A program made the translations under genes and the position numbers. Shown piece by piece: positions 41,601 through 52,617 of a stretch of 64,000 nucleotides of DNA. The DNA is from Capsicum annuum. Taxonomy: Eukaryota; Streptophyta; Magnoliopsida; Solanales; Solanaceae. The number at the start of each line of letters is the position of its first letter. The stretch's first letter is position 1. Below the pieces are notes generated by a model that did not search any database, was not told the DNA's origin, and saw only the letters and a program-made list of their open reading frames with translations. Location of the stretch: NCBI RefSeq assembly GCF_002878395.1, contig NC_061115.1:218257639-218321638 (forward strand). Reading direction: 5' to 3'.

Positions 41601-43021
41601 CAAAATCTAAAATTTATACAACAGATAATTCAGAGGAATGCAAAAAAGGGGGCTTTTGTTAAAAAGGGTTATTATAAGCACATATACATATGATCAAATC
41701 TTCTCCTGAATTTTCTAATACAAATTAGCAAAACCAAAATCAAAAATTTATAAAACAGTAATACAAACGAATTGCATAAAAAAGAAATGTTTCTTTTCTT
41801 GGCTAAAAGGGGTTATTGTAAACAACCCCATGAGATCAAATCTTCTTCCGAATTTGCTAATACATAGTGATAATCAAGATTGAAAATTCATGAAAGAGTA
41901 ATCCTGAATGCAAAACAGGGATCAAAGGACAGAGTAGATGAGGCTGCTCCTCCCTTAACCAATGGTCTCAGATTTGACTTGTGGATGTGGAAAAATCCTT
42001 GGTAGGTAGTCCTCCCCCAAATGGACCCTACACACAGGGCCTATCCGAACTAGTCTAGCTCCAATGCAAGTACCAAATACCACCAGAATGCAAAATAGGG
42101 ATTTTTTGCTAAAAGGGCTTACAGCAAATACCCATGTGATCAAATCTTCTTCTAAATTTTCTAATACAAATGAGCAAAATCAAGATCAAAAGTTCATAAA
42201 AGAATAATGCAGCGGATGGGGCTGCTCCTCCCTTAACCAAATTTGAGCTTTGGGTATGGAAAAATCCTTTCTTGGTGGTAGCGCTTCCCCCTAACGGACG
42301 TTATACACTGTGCGAATCCAAACTAGTCGAATGCAAGAACCAGCCACCAGAATGCAAAATAGGTATTTTCTGCTAAAAGTGGTTATTGCAAATACATAGA
42401 TGTGCTCAAATTTCTCCTAAATTTACAATACAAAGTGCCAAATCAAGATCGAAAATCCATGAAAGAGTAATAATTCATAAAAAAATGCAAAAATATGTCA
42501 TTTTTGCTATATCGTCTAATTATCAAATTCAAAGTGCAAAATGAAAATAAAAAATTCACAATAAATGCTTCAGAAGAATGCAAAAAGGGGGGCTTTTTTG
42601 TTAAAAGGGGTTATTGTAAATACCCCATGTGATCAACTTTCTCCCTCAAATTCTAATACCAAGCTATATTCAAATTCAAAAATCCATACAACAAATAGTT
42701 TAATTCAGGAAAAAAAAAACGCAAAATAGCTTTTTTTAAAATTATTATTGTTAAAATTGATTAGTATTTTTTTTAGGCTAAAAAGGGTCATTGTAGATCA
42801 AATCTTCTTCTAAATTATCAAGTTCAAAGTTCAAAAAAATCGAAATCGATAATTCACCACAAATAATTCATAAAAATTGCAAAAATTGGTAATTGTAAGA
42901 ATACATACGAATGATTGAATCTTCTTCTGAAAGTTTCGAATATAATGGCAGCAACTAATCCAACTCCGACAACAATAGCTGAGATTAATAGTAATTCCAA
43001 AATCGCCCAAATTGTTCCCAT
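35661..43021 (-). CDS. ALG5: Dolichyl-phosphate beta-glucosyltransferase (ALG5)
   Basis: Ten exons on the minus strand: 43021-42909, 40746-40698, 39426-39320, 38435-38390, 37791-37657, 37531-37442, 37272-37141, 37031-36948, 36833-36769 and 35847-35661. All GT-AG, all in phase, 335 residues; Arabidopsis ALG5 is about the same length. The enzyme transfers glucose from UDP-glucose to dolichyl phosphate at the ER. The product is the donor for the last glucoses of the N-glycan precursor. Visible: an N-terminal membrane anchor (residues 4-30), EDPSSFKQ, then the GT2 start YISLVIPAYNEE, VIIVDDGSADG (DD at 110-111), LLGKNHGKGEAIRKGMLHSRG, LMLDADGAT (D-A-D at 164-166), FGSRAHLEEKALA, RKWYRNFLMKGFH, DTQCGFKMFTRSAARRLF, RWCFDVELVYLC and EIPGSKVNLLSIPNM. 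The donor of intron 7 (GTTTAG) is weak. Intron 1 is unusually repetitive. Confidence 0.96.
36155..36204 (-). mobile_element. Internally deleted 50 bp SINE with 15 bp target duplication (ALG5 intron 9)
   Basis: On the minus strand a SINE head piece ('actgtcacatggcaacag') joins directly to the SINE 3' end ('gagcttagcataccgggctg'). It is flanked by ccaagagaagaagaa at 36140-36154 and 36205-36219. The missing middle is about 120 bp compared with full copies. Confidence 0.75.
37352..37397 (+). mobile_element. 46 bp RTE LINE tail with 15 bp target duplication (ALG5 intron 6)
   Basis: Consists of 'gccccacgctgtgggaatac', 'actgggtt' and (TTG)n only. It is bounded by tgcaattaaagatgc at 37337-37351 and 37398-37412. 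A very short 5'-truncated insertion, antisense to ALG5. Confidence 0.85.
40790..42908 (-). repeat. Tandem repeats in ALG5 intron 1 that include the exon-1 donor region
   Basis: On the minus strand about nine diverged units carry 'aaatttaggagaagatttga', 'tcacatggggtatttacaat', 'aaccccttttagcaaaaa' and 'cattcttctgaattatt'. The end of exon 1 and its donor (AACTTTCAGAAGAAGATTCA, then ATCATTC|GTATGT, about 42903-42945) align with the same unit. On the plus strand units recur near 41553, 41692, 41832, 42136, 42403, 42630 and 42795. A LINE copy interrupts the array. Confidence 0.75.
40950..41537 (+). mobile_element. RTE-type LINE, 5'-truncated, in ALG5 intron 1
   Basis: The plus strand at about 40956-41100 encodes a frame-damaged LINE end: GRGRLR-FGHM, TPVRRCDRLDM and RRGRPKKYWRVMISQDMTHL. 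The 3' UTR has 'ccctctctacctccacgagg', 'gtgtacactctatcctcccc' and TTG repeats at 41527-41537. Antisense to ALG5. Confidence 0.82.
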
Positions 43022-43126
43022 TTTTTTTTAGGGTTAAATTAAATCAATTGAACAAAATTGAATGAAGAAGAAAAAGGGTTAATGTAAAAAGTGACCCGGA
43101 ATGACCCGAGGTCAACAAGGTAAACA

Positions 43127-43135
43127 CCTTTTTTT

Positions 43136-43166
<31 letters not shown>

Positions 43167-43190
43167 TTTGTTTTTTTTTTTCATCCGGTG
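43127..43190. repeat. Poly(T)-poly(G)-poly(T) tract upstream of ALG5
   Basis: A T run, then 21 G (43146-43166), then another T-rich run, about 105-170 bp upstream of the ALG5 ATG on the other strand. The G length may be an assembly or sequencing artefact. Confidence 0.8.
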
Positions 43191-43242
43191 CCCGCATTGA
43201 AGCCTGACTAATCTGGATTGCGTGTTGCAGAGCCCATTAAAA
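43181..43242. mobile_element. Probable SINE remnant
   Basis: 'catccggtgcccgcattgaa' and 'gcctgactaatctggattgc' resemble a 'ggtgcccgctttggagcc' sequence I know from Solanaceae SINE ends. The adjacent homopolymer could be its tail. The boundaries are uncertain. Confidence 0.4.
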
Positions 43243-43935
43243 TTTATTTTATTGAAAAAATAACATAAATATACACTAAATTTATCATATTTAAACAATT
43301 TTTCATACTTACAAAATAATTATACAAATTTCAACTAATTATGTATCTTCATCGGATGTATCCGGAGCTAATTATGTGTCTCGAAAAATCTAAAATCAAA
43401 AAAGGTATCAGGAGCTAATTATGCATTTTTACAAAGAAAAAAATGTATCTTCATTGAATGTATTATTCATCTCAACAGACTCAAAAATTGAAAAAAAAAA
43501 TATATCATAAGGTAATTATGTATGTTTACAAAAAAATGTATCTTCATTAAATGTATCAGGAGTTAATTATGTATCTCGACAGACACGAAATCCCAACTAA
43601 TTATGTATTCGTTGGATGTATCTGAAGCTAATTATGTATCTCGATAAATTCAAAATCGAAAAAAAAAATATCAAAAGCTAATTATGTATTTTTATAAAGG
43701 ACAAATATGTCTTCGTTGAATGTATTATGTATCTCAATAGATCCAAAATCGAAAAAAAAAATATCGAAAACTAATTATGTATCTTTACAAAGAAATGTAT
43801 CTTTATTGGATGTATCGAGAGCTAATTATGTATCTCAACAGACCCAAAATTTGTATTTTAAGTAATTATGCAAAATATTGTAATTTTCTGTAATTGAGTT
43901 TCAATCTGTCGAAATTTATGTTGTTTGCCCCCAAA
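43243..43935 (+). repeat. AT-rich dispersed repeat with internal minisatellite (complete-looking copy)
   Basis: The left end 'gaaaaaataacataaatata' and the right end 'gaaatttatgttgtttgccc' are both present. Between them are about seven units with 'gctaattatgtatct' and 'ttggatgtatc'. Same family as 411-1355. Confidence 0.72.
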
Positions 43936-43992
43936 AATTATGTTCTGAAAATACTGCATTAGGCCCATTTATGTTTTTTCAGGCCTTCTATC

Positions 43993-44778
43993 TAGGGATG
44001 GGTGTTCGGTCGGTTCGGTCTGATTGTTTAATATCGATTTTTGGATTAACAAAAATGACATCTGTAATTAAACCGAAATAAATTTGATTTGGTCCGGTTT
44101 TTACAAATTCGGTTCGGTTATTTCGGATTTTTATTTCGATTTGAAATATTAAAATAGTTATCCTCTCTTTTTCGTAATTGAGCATTTAAAATTGATGGTT
44201 TTTTTAGAAAAAATATTTTTTTCAAACCTGTTTTTCATTTCCAAATATAAACAATTATAAATAACTCAACATGGATGAAACGAAATGAAATAATCATAAG
44301 TTTAACATAATACATAACGTCATTAATCATTGTATATAATATAACCTTGCATAAATAGTCTATAAAACAACACAAATTCATAAAAATAGTCCATAAAACA
44401 ACATACTTTCTGCCTAAATAGTCCATAAAACAGTCCAAAGTCACCAAAATAGTCCATAAAATATTTGAGTCACTAAAACAATCCATAAATAACCTGCGAC
44501 GTATGAGAATTTGTTGTTAAGTGTAAATTGTGAATGCAAATTACTAAATATTATATATATATAGAGAGATATAATATTATATATATATTTATATTATATA
44601 TATATATATATATATGTATAATTTATTTATAAAATTTAATTAAAAAAATGAAAATCGAACCGAAAAATTAAAATTTTAAAATTATAAACTAAATTCGATC
44701 CAAAAAATCGAAATCAAAATTAAATTTCAGTTTGATTTTTTGATTTTTTCGATTTAAATCAAAATATGGCCGCCCCTG
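43993..44778. mobile_element. hAT-type non-autonomous element with 8 bp target duplication
   Basis: 786 bp with ends tagggatgggtgttcgg and ...atggccgcccctg (inverted copies of a YAGGGRYGG type). It is bounded by cttctatc at 43985-43992 and 44779-44786. The interior is AT-rich with inverted 'ggttcggt' / 'aaccgaa'-like pieces and an (AT)n run at 44553-44616. No transposase ORF; the 83 aa minus-strand frame at 44235-44486 is low complexity. Confidence 0.8.
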
Positions 44779-44874
44779 CTTCTATCCATCGTGTCAACAA
44801 CTTGGCCCAAAACCTTGACTTGTTTGGTTTGGGCTTATCTGTTTTCTTCTCGGGTTTGCAGAGTATTAGTTTAT

Positions 44875-45215
44875 ATTTTAGGGCAAACAAAATAAATTTT
44901 AACAGTTTGGAGTTTAATTATAAAAAATTTTGATATTTTTTATAATTACTGAAAATTTTAATTTTTGATTTGTCGACGTACATAATTAGCTTCCGATACA
45001 TCCAATGAAGATACATCTTTTTCTTTGTAAAAATATATAATTAACTCTTGATAAAAAAATTTCGATTTTGGGTCTGTCGAGATACACAATTAGCTCTAAA
45101 TACATTCAACAAAGATATATAATTAGTTAGATTTTTTGTAATTACTTTTTTAAGAGTGGAAGTTATGTAAATATGGTAAGATAAAGTGTATGTTTATGTT
45201 ATTTTTTTTCTATAT
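44875..45215 (-). repeat. AT-rich dispersed repeat with internal minisatellite (inverted copy)
   Basis: Opens 'agggcaaacaaaataaattt' (the reverse of the right end seen at 43935) and closes with 'gtgtatgtttatgttatttt' (the reverse of the left end). It has fewer internal units than other copies. Confidence 0.7.
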
Positions 45216-45981
45216 TTTAGTGTCAAAATATTACACAGGTACTTATGTCTTGCCCCTTTAAAGAACGTACTTTTTGCTAAATGTAAGTTCGATTACTAAG
45301 GACAAAAGTTATTGACCAGCTCATTTGAAAGACAAGTCGTGCAATTTAATATTTTTGCTCTTTGTTTTTTGTTTGCTTTCCTTTTTTAAGTTTTAGTATA
45401 AATAGTATGGTTATGTTTCTTATATATTTAAAATATATTGGTTTTATTTTTCTTATCTAACTCTGTTAATGAGATATTGCTCCTTATTAACTAGCTAAGT
45501 TGAATATATAATACTTGTAGTTGTTTTAAATGAGCTTAGTTATCAAGTATTTAAAATATTAATATTTGGAACTTAAAAATTAAATTATGCTTAATTAATT
45601 ATATGGATGAAAAGTTTATCAACCTATAGTAAACAAATTAAAGTGTCACAGTGCCCCAGCCATTGTGATCTAAGCATTAACCTTTTTTATACTTTGCTTT
45701 TCTTTCTTTTTGCAGTTGGAAGTTAGAACTGCCCTATTTATTTATAGTATAACTTGAAATTAGGACAAATAAAATACTAAATAAGTTTGTTTAATTAATT
45801 TATAGCATGTAGAGTTATTTATCTAGAGTGAGCCTTGAAGCAACTACAAATTATTTATGTATGAGCTATATAAGTTGACAGGTTTTGATTCGTAAAATCG
45901 ATCATTGATGCTTGTACGAGGATAGATTGTTCTTATCATATATATTTACTAAAGGTTTGGCCCTTTCTAACCCCGTCAATG
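45216..45981. other. AT-rich intergenic, nothing recognised
   Basis: No gene, RNA or repeat is supported. Confidence 0.5.
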
Positions 45982-46146
45982 CAGAGGCGGAGTCAGCTTA
46001 GTAATAGGAGGTTTATCAGAATTTCCTTCGACGAAAAATTATGCTATTAAATATTAATACATAATTAAAATAATTTTTATGTATATATTGTTTTCTTTAG
46101 ATTTTGCAACCCCGCACCCCCAGCATAAATCCTGGCTCCATCTCTG
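45982..46146. mobile_element. hAT-type MITE
   Basis: 165 bp with ends cagaggcggagtcag and ctggctccatctctg (inverted copies). Flanked by cgtcaatg (45974-45981) and cgtgaatg (46147-46154), one mismatch. Confidence 0.78.
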
Positions 46147-46599
46147 CGTGAATGTAGGATGATTTGTACATCGGTCTACCTTTTAAAAAAGATCATTTAA
46201 TATTTATCACAGAGGTAAGATTAGCATACATCTTACTCTTTTTAGATCCTATTTGTGATATTACACTGTGTATATTATTATCATTGTTGTATCATCTGTT
46301 GTTTATTTCTCGTGATCGCATTCTCTGATCATACTTCATAAGAATTTAAATTATTCGAGCTTCAAAATGTGTACTGAATTATGGATGAAAAATAGAAAAA
46401 AGTAGATTTTTGATCCCCTTGTGGAGTCCCACACCTGTGTAACATCCCAATTGATATACAAGTAACAGAAAAATAAAAATAAAAAGTTGGTTGCTATTGT
46501 AGGGACCTTCTCAAGAAATGATTAAAGGCAAAGGTAGTAAACAATAGAAAAAAAAAGTTTAAAAGTTGGAACTTTTAAAATTGAGTAAAGCTATCTATT

Positions 46600-46857
46600 A
46601 CCTTCCGAACTATGATTAAATTTACTACGACATACTTTAATTTTACGAGAGTTCTATTACCTTCTTGATCTAAATTTTAGCGTATTTTTATCAATCTTTT
46701 TAGCTGGTGCGACACTTTTTATCAGCCTTTTTAGCAGACGTCCCTCATTTTACATAATAAAGGTTCCACGTCAATACAACAAGATGATAAAAATACATTA
46801 AATTAAGTTCAAGAATAATAAAACCCCTATAAAATTAGCCATCGTTCGAGGGTACTG
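46600..46857. mobile_element. Mutator-like MITE, copy 1
   Basis: Inverted ends around 'aactatgattaaatttacta' (left) and 'aattagccatcgttcgaggg' (right). Shares the interior 'ttttagcgtatttttatcaa' and 'cattttacataataaaggtt' with copy 2 at 47674-47960. The exact ends are approximate. Confidence 0.6.
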
Positions 46858-47628
46858 AATGCTTATCTCTTTAAAATTCATTTTCTCTTTTTTACTTTAG
46901 TGTTTGTGGTACAACATACATAAAATTGTGTAGAGTTGGCATATGTTGGCCTTTTTACATTGTTCATTCTTTAACACTTTTTTTTTGTCTCCCCCATGAT
47001 TCATTATTACCTTCCAACTTTTCCTCACTATCTAATTATTCATCATCATCATGAAGGTCACATCCCTCTCATCAAGCCATTACTTGTTTTTATTATTCTA
47101 TAATATAAATCAATAGTCTATCGAAAATAATATTTGATTTAATTCTAATTTTAAGGTAAATTTAAGATTCGCGTCCACTTTATAGTCTATTCTCTTCAAA
47201 TTTCACTTTGCAGAACTATAACAGATATATTGTTGTATAATTATAAAATGAGGTAACAATTTGAATAGAGATGGCAAAATTAATGGAGTTGAATTTTTCA
47301 CAATATAGATGTGAAAAATTGTTTAGTACTATACCCTACCTCTTTGATGTAGATATTACATAATAACTTTTATATTGGATAGCACTATATAGTTGCCTTC
47401 AATATAGGCAATTTTCCCACCAACTAGAAGGTCACAATAAGGGAAAGAGCATGGGACATGCCATCACTAAATAGTTTTATTAAAGAAAAAGGACATTGGC
47501 TTCTAAAAATTTTATTAAAGAAAAAGGACATTGGCTTCTAAAAATTCCTCCAATCATTTTTACTTGTCTTGTTTCGCTTCTCGAGAGTTAAGAGAAACTG
47601 TATGGGACATGCAAGCATGAAATGGTTA

Positions 47629-48027
47629 CTCCTTCTATCCCGTTTTAATTGGTCATTTTAATTAAAATATCTAGTACCTCCCTAAATTATGACCAAATTT
47701 GCTACGATAAATTCCAACTTCACGTGAATCCTATTATCTCTTTGAATTAAATTTTAGCGTATTTTTGTCATCCTTTTTAGCTAATGTGGCAGCTTTTGTC
47801 AATATTTTTAACCGACGTGGATCTCATTTTATGTAATAAAGGTGTCATATTAACACAAAAGGATAAAAAATACGTAAAAATGGAGTTCGAGGAGGGAAAT
47901 AGGACCCCTGTAAAGTTGGAGTGTGTCGTAGCAACTTTAATCATAGTTTAAGGGGGGACCGAATACTTATCCCTACTAAAAATAAATATCTCATATTAGT
48001 TGATCACATACTAAATCAGGATAGAAT
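47629..48027. mobile_element. Stowaway-type MITE split by another MITE
   Basis: The left end ctccttctatcccgtttt after TA and the right 'actaaatcaggatagaa' form an imperfect inverted pair. The interior is interrupted by the Mutator-like MITE at 47674-47960. Confidence 0.5.
47674..47960. mobile_element. Mutator-like MITE, copy 2
   Basis: The left end 'gtacctccctaaattatgac' and the reverse complement of the right end (gtccccccttaaactatgat) match over about 60 bp, including 'tgctacgacacactccaac'-like sequence. Related to 46600-46857. Confidence 0.68.
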
Positions 48028-50063
48028 TACTTTTTTTTTTTTTTCTCATTTTACCCTTTTAATTAATTGTATACATTAAATAGTAAATAATTACAATTTC
48101 AATGTTCATTCCTAAAGAGTTGTTCAATCTGTCATTTTCATCACTTTTACTTGTTGTGTTTCTCTTCTCGAAAGTCATATTACATGATCTTAACCGACAT
48201 TTTAAGATTTCTTTTCATCATATTAATATAAGAAGAATTGTAACTTATATTAGCAATATTTTTTAAATTGTTTTTAAATATCTAAATTTTAATTTTAAAA
48301 TATTAAATTAATCTAATTTTGAAAAATTAAACAAATTAATTCTCGGTGAGTGAAATGTCACAAGTAAACGTAAACGGATAAGGTAAGTATCACACGAACT
48401 ACCTGAATGTTCACGTTAATTGAATGATCAACAAATTAAATTTCATAAATTTGGTCTCTGCTCATAAAGTTTAATATAATACCTTATTGAAATTGGCCAA
48501 GACATTATTTTAAATCAACAAAATAAATTAATGAAAAAGGGACACCTTTCAATCATAGTATTTTGTATCCTCGATGTGCATTAATTTTGGTGACAATAAG
48601 TCATATTAATAGGCCCCTAACACTTCAATTTAATTCAAACAATTGACTAAACGATGTTACTCAGAATTTAAAATTTATGACATTTTATTATAATTTCAAA
48701 TTAATATATTTATGTAATAATAATTGAGTTTATAGTGAAATATTTATAAATATTTAATAAATATGTTGATACATATATAGGATTTAAGTAAATTAAGCAC
48801 GTACAAATTGAATCCACCTTTATTGACTATCGACGGTAAAAATAACTAAGCGTAAACTCTTACGAATAAACATTGATTGATAATTGCTAAAATGATAATT
48901 AAGTTGTTATAATAGATCAAATCACATTGATAGCATAAAAGATGTTTATTTTATGCGTGTACTGTGTACATAACTTAAATGATCGATGAAAAATAATATA
49001 TATGTGATTTGTTTACATCAGAAATTAGAATAAAAAATAAAATAATTTTTACAGGACTAATAATTATTGTTTCCTCTCTTTTTTCTTAAATTTCTAGTGG
49101 GATGCACATAAACATGAATTATAATTTTAGCAAATTATATTAATTATTAGAATGACTATAATTTAAGCAATTATGTTCATTCATGAGTTCGACCTTAAAA
49201 TAGTCAACTTTTTCATATGTCATGAAAAAATCAAAATAATTTAAAATAACATTATAATAAATCAAAACAATAACTTTCATTCCTCATTCTTGAACTCAAC
49301 TCTGTCACATTCAATCTATTCATTTATTGCAATAATTCTCATATAATAAAAATAGAATACAAAAGATCTAACCAAAAAGTTAAAAAATTCTCCCTCCATA
49401 TTTAGAATATTTTCAAGTCAACAAAATAAGAAAAAAAACAAAAAAAAAGTGATGAACACTTCATCCATCCAGCTACCTCATTCAATATAAGTATAAAATA
49501 ATCTATTAAATAATAAGTATTATAAACGATAGATCTCAAACTAATAAATTAAGCAATTAGTGGCAAAAAATTTAACTTGAAACTCATTATTCAATATTTA
49601 AATTTTGAGTTCGCCTCTAATAAAACTTTACTTCAACACCTTTAATACTAAAAATGAAAAGAATTTAACTACTATAGGCAGGTGGTTGTAAAATAATTAA
49701 TACCACTTATAAATTTGAATTTTAGTCAATTAAATAACTATGAAAAAAAGATACATATGGACTCAAATTAAATTTTCATTTTTATAGTATTTTTTTCACA
49801 GTAAACTAAACTCAGAAATCTTGCAAAATATGATAGTAAATCATCAATTACAATGCATATATGAACTTATCTATATATATATATAAAAAAATCTTTTACA
49901 CTGACAATGTATTTAATAATCAAAAATAAAAATCTTCGAAAAATGATGACCGACAAATTATATGGCGCTCAAACTCTTCAAAATTATCAACGTGTCGACT
50001 TCTTCAAAAATAATCTTGCGAAGAACTTCATTTTTAGCTAGAAACTATGTTTTTACTCTGTCG
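48028..50063. other. AT-rich intergenic, no gene seen
   Basis: Low-complexity AT-rich DNA with short T, A and AT runs. No coding or RNA feature is supported. Confidence 0.5.
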
Positions 50064-50358
50064 ATGACTCAAACTCACAACCTTAACCATTGAATGTGAC
50101 TCAAACACACTACCTTAACAGTCGAATGTGACTTGAACTGACAATCTTAGCTATTGAGGATGACTCGAACCCACGACCTTTTAACAGTTGAAGGCGACTC
50201 AAACCCACGACCTTTTAACAGTTGAAGGCGACTTGAACCCACGACCTTTCAACAGTTGAAGGCGACTCGAAACCACGGACCTTAACAGTTGAAGATGACT
50301 CGAACCCATGACCTAAGCAATTGAAGGTGACTCGAACCCACAACCTCAACAGTTTAAA
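50064..50358 (-). repeat. Minisatellite of nine 32-34 bp units carrying a box B-like motif
   Basis: On the minus strand each unit contains a version of 'gggttcgagtcgccttcaac' (Pol III box B GGTTCGANTCC) followed by 'tgttaaaaggtcgt'. The right-most units are the best preserved and abut the tRNA-like head at 50359-50410. This suggests the array grew from the box B region of a tRNA-derived SINE. Confidence 0.8.
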
Positions 50359-50410
50359 GGTAGAAGGAAGGCGGAGTACGCTTACCATCCGAGCAACTCT
50401 TCTCCATCAG
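50359..50410 (-). mobile_element. tRNA-like SINE head with box A
   Basis: Minus strand 'ggagaagagttgctcggatg', then 'gtaagcgtactccgcc'. The box A-like stretch TTGCTCGGATGG is about 50 nt upstream of the first box B of the adjacent array. It is not a folded tRNA gene. Confidence 0.55.
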
Positions 50411-50488
50411 CTTTTTCCGAAGAATAATCCAACACATGTACAATAACATTTTCAAAGAGTCCAATCAACAAAACTCTTAATATACATA

Positions 50489-51214
50489 CTAATGAGCGAT
50501 CCCCGTATGTTGAAATTCACCATTAGTATAATTAATACTTCTCTGATTAGGCATAGCTAACATAGCAGTATGATCAAAAAAATCTTTCAATGCAACAACT
50601 GATTCCAAAATCAATTTCAGATCTTCAACACAACCAAACCCTAAATCACCAATTTTCCTAACAGCATAAACATAAAATGTTATGCACCCTTTTCTAAACT
50701 TAAATCTTGCCATTTCAGTACCTTGTAGTCCTCTTATCATCTTCTTATTCACTTCACCTAACGGTATTTCAACTGGCCATTTCATATCCACTTCTGTTTT
50801 CATCGTCTCTGATTCGAAAACGAACAGCACCACCTTCGATTTCTTCGTACCCAGACCTAACGTCAGCGTATGCCAAGCTTGGTGGGCTAGGATTGTGAAG
50901 TTGGTTGGTAAATAAGCTGTGGTAGATGGAAATGCTGGAAATATCTTTGTAGTGTTAGGTGCAGATGGATGATTAACGGGGTGAAGGGAGAGCAGACGCA
51001 GGAGCTCTAATGGCTTAGCGCGGCGTATGGTGAAGGATTTTACGATGAATTGGCCTCCGAATCGGAGGCCTTTCACATCGGAGATCTGCTTAAATGTGAA
51101 ATCTGAAGTGGATTTTGCTGCTGGTGCTGCAGATGGAGTATTTGAGTGTTTGTATTTCTGCTTACTGGATTTTTCTCTCTCCTTTTGTTGCTGTTGCGGC
51201 TTTTTTTCTCCCAT
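50489..51214 (-). CDS. Plant protein of unknown function, apparently conserved
   Basis: 241 residues in one exon; the ATG at 51214 has context tcatcaATGGGA and follows a C/T-rich leader. I recognise the general look of a conserved plant family but cannot name it. Residues 1-36 are low complexity and basic (QQQQKEREKSSKQKYKH). The core (about 37-225) looks globular, with DVKGLRFGGQFIVKSFTIRR, a serine/proline loop, then FPSTTAYLPTNFTILAHQAW, HTLTLGLGTKKSKVVLFVFE, IPLGEVNKKMIRGL, ARFKFRKGCITFYVYAVRKI and DFFDHTAMLAMPNQRSINY. There is no signal peptide or membrane segment; it is probably soluble. Codon use is ordinary and GC content is clearly higher than the surrounding DNA, as for a real gene. 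The neighbours are only repeats, so context gives no clue. Confidence 0.85.
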   Translation of the reverse strand: MGEKKPQQQQKEREKSSKQKYKHSNTPSAAPAAKSTSDFTFKQISDVKGLRFGGQFIVKSFTIRRAKPLELLRLLSLHPVNHPSAPNTTKIFPAFPSTTAYLPTNFTILAHQAWHTLTLGLGTKKSKVVLFVFESETMKTEVDMKWPVEIPLGEVNKKMIRGLQGTEMARFKFRKGCITFYVYAVRKIGDLGFGCVEDLKLILESVVALKDFFDHTAMLAMPNQRSINYTNGEFQHTGIAH

Positions 51215-51935
51215 TGATGAAGGAGGAGGTTGAAGAAAAGGATGATGATGATAGAGATAGATGGTTGTGGTGGTCGAAAATGAGGTAAGTGACCAATATT
51301 TAGCTTTTTGTGATTTTATTATTTATTTATATATCTCTGTCCTAATTTGTGTCACAAATTTAATTTTAGAGAGTTGACTAAATTTTTACTACTACCAAAA
51401 TATTTTATATATCTTTTAAATATGTTAGTATATTAATTATTAAAATAAATGTTTCTTAGTAAATTATTTATGATTATTTTTTAAAAAGATTTATTTCAAT
51501 TTAGTTATTCCTTTTATAAAATCAGAAGAAATTTATGTGTATTCTTTCAATATTGTCCTTTATTAAATGACTAAATAAATTTATATTTTAAAAATATAAT
51601 TAATAAAATTAAATTTGATAAAATAAATTTCTAATAATTTTTTTAAGAGAAGTGTCAAATCAATGAGACTTAACTATTTTGAAATAGTGAGAGTAACAAT
51701 TCAACTTTAAAATATTTATTTTATCTTTAAAGAAATAATTTTATAATCACATAAATATGTATATCTTATTTTAGATGTAAATTTTAAAAAGTTTCTTTCT
51801 TTTTGAATTTCGTGTCAAGTTAAACTAACTCATATGCATTGAGACAAAGAGAACATAATTTATTGTATCTTTTACTTCTGTTGCTCGAACTCTTCAATAA
51901 TAATATCACAGTTGTGTGGCGTTCTGAAAATTATA
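51215..51935. other. Upstream flank of the unknown gene, AT-rich
   Basis: Contains the 5' UTR and promoter of the minus-strand gene (a (GAT)n-like 'gatgatgatagagataga' near 51242). A 'gttgctcgaactcttcaa' scrap of the foldback MITE family is near 51886. Confidence 0.45.
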
Positions 51936-52162
51936 CTTCCTCCGTTTCATTTTATGGGTGTTTATTTCTTTTTTGGTTCGTTTAAAAAAGAAGACCATCT
52001 TTTTTTATTTGATAACTATTTAATGACAATATTCCCATTTTATTCTTAGTGGATCCCATTTTAACTTTAAGAGAGCAATTTCGTAAACTTTACAAAATCA
52101 TCATTTATTTTTTAAACTCCGTGTCAAGTAAAATGACGATACATAAAATGGAACGGAAGAAG
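51936..52162. mobile_element. Stowaway-type MITE
   Basis: 227 bp with ends cttcctccgtttcattttat and ataaaatggaacggaagaag (inverted copies) between TA dinucleotides at 51934-51935 and 52163-52164. Confidence 0.85.
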
Positions 52163-52398
52163 TATTATATTTATAAATTTGATACGCATCTAATAAAATT
52201 TTAAAAAAATTAAAGTAACGTAAAATTGTAAGAAATATTTAAATATATGAATTTTAATTTAAAAAATTTGAATTTCTATATTTAAACAGACAACTAAAAT
52301 TTAAAGATTTATATCTCAAAATTTCAGTTGTATCACATAAATTTAACAAGACAGAGACTACTTGTTAAGTTTATTAAAAGTATTGTATCTAAATATTA

Positions 52399-52615
52399 TC
52401 CCCTCCGTCCAATTTTATTCGTCTCAAATTTTTTAATTTGGTGTCTCATTTTACTTGTTCTTTTTTACTTATCAAGATAAGATAATTTTTTTTCCATATT
52501 TTACCCTTTGCATCAATTACTTTTTCATTAAATTAAAATATAAACATCATTTAATAGGAATACTATGATAAATTAATTATGTTATTTATTATTTTTCTTA
52601 ATAGGACGGAGGGAG
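52399..52615. mobile_element. Stowaway-type MITE
   Basis: 217 bp with ends tcccctccgtcc and ggacggagggag between TA dinucleotides (52397-52398, 52616-52617). AT-rich interior. Confidence 0.82.
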
Positions 52616-52617
52616 TA

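Noticed and set aside
44235..44486. 83-residue frame with repeated FMDYLG-like motifs
   Set aside because: Arises from a short 'aaatagtccataaaacaac' tandem inside the hAT-type element; no real protein features.
50064..50410. CRISPR-like appearance of regular repeats
   Set aside because: Plant nuclear context, 32-34 bp units with no unique spacers, and a tRNA-like head; it is a minisatellite. The same reasoning removes 61571-63066.
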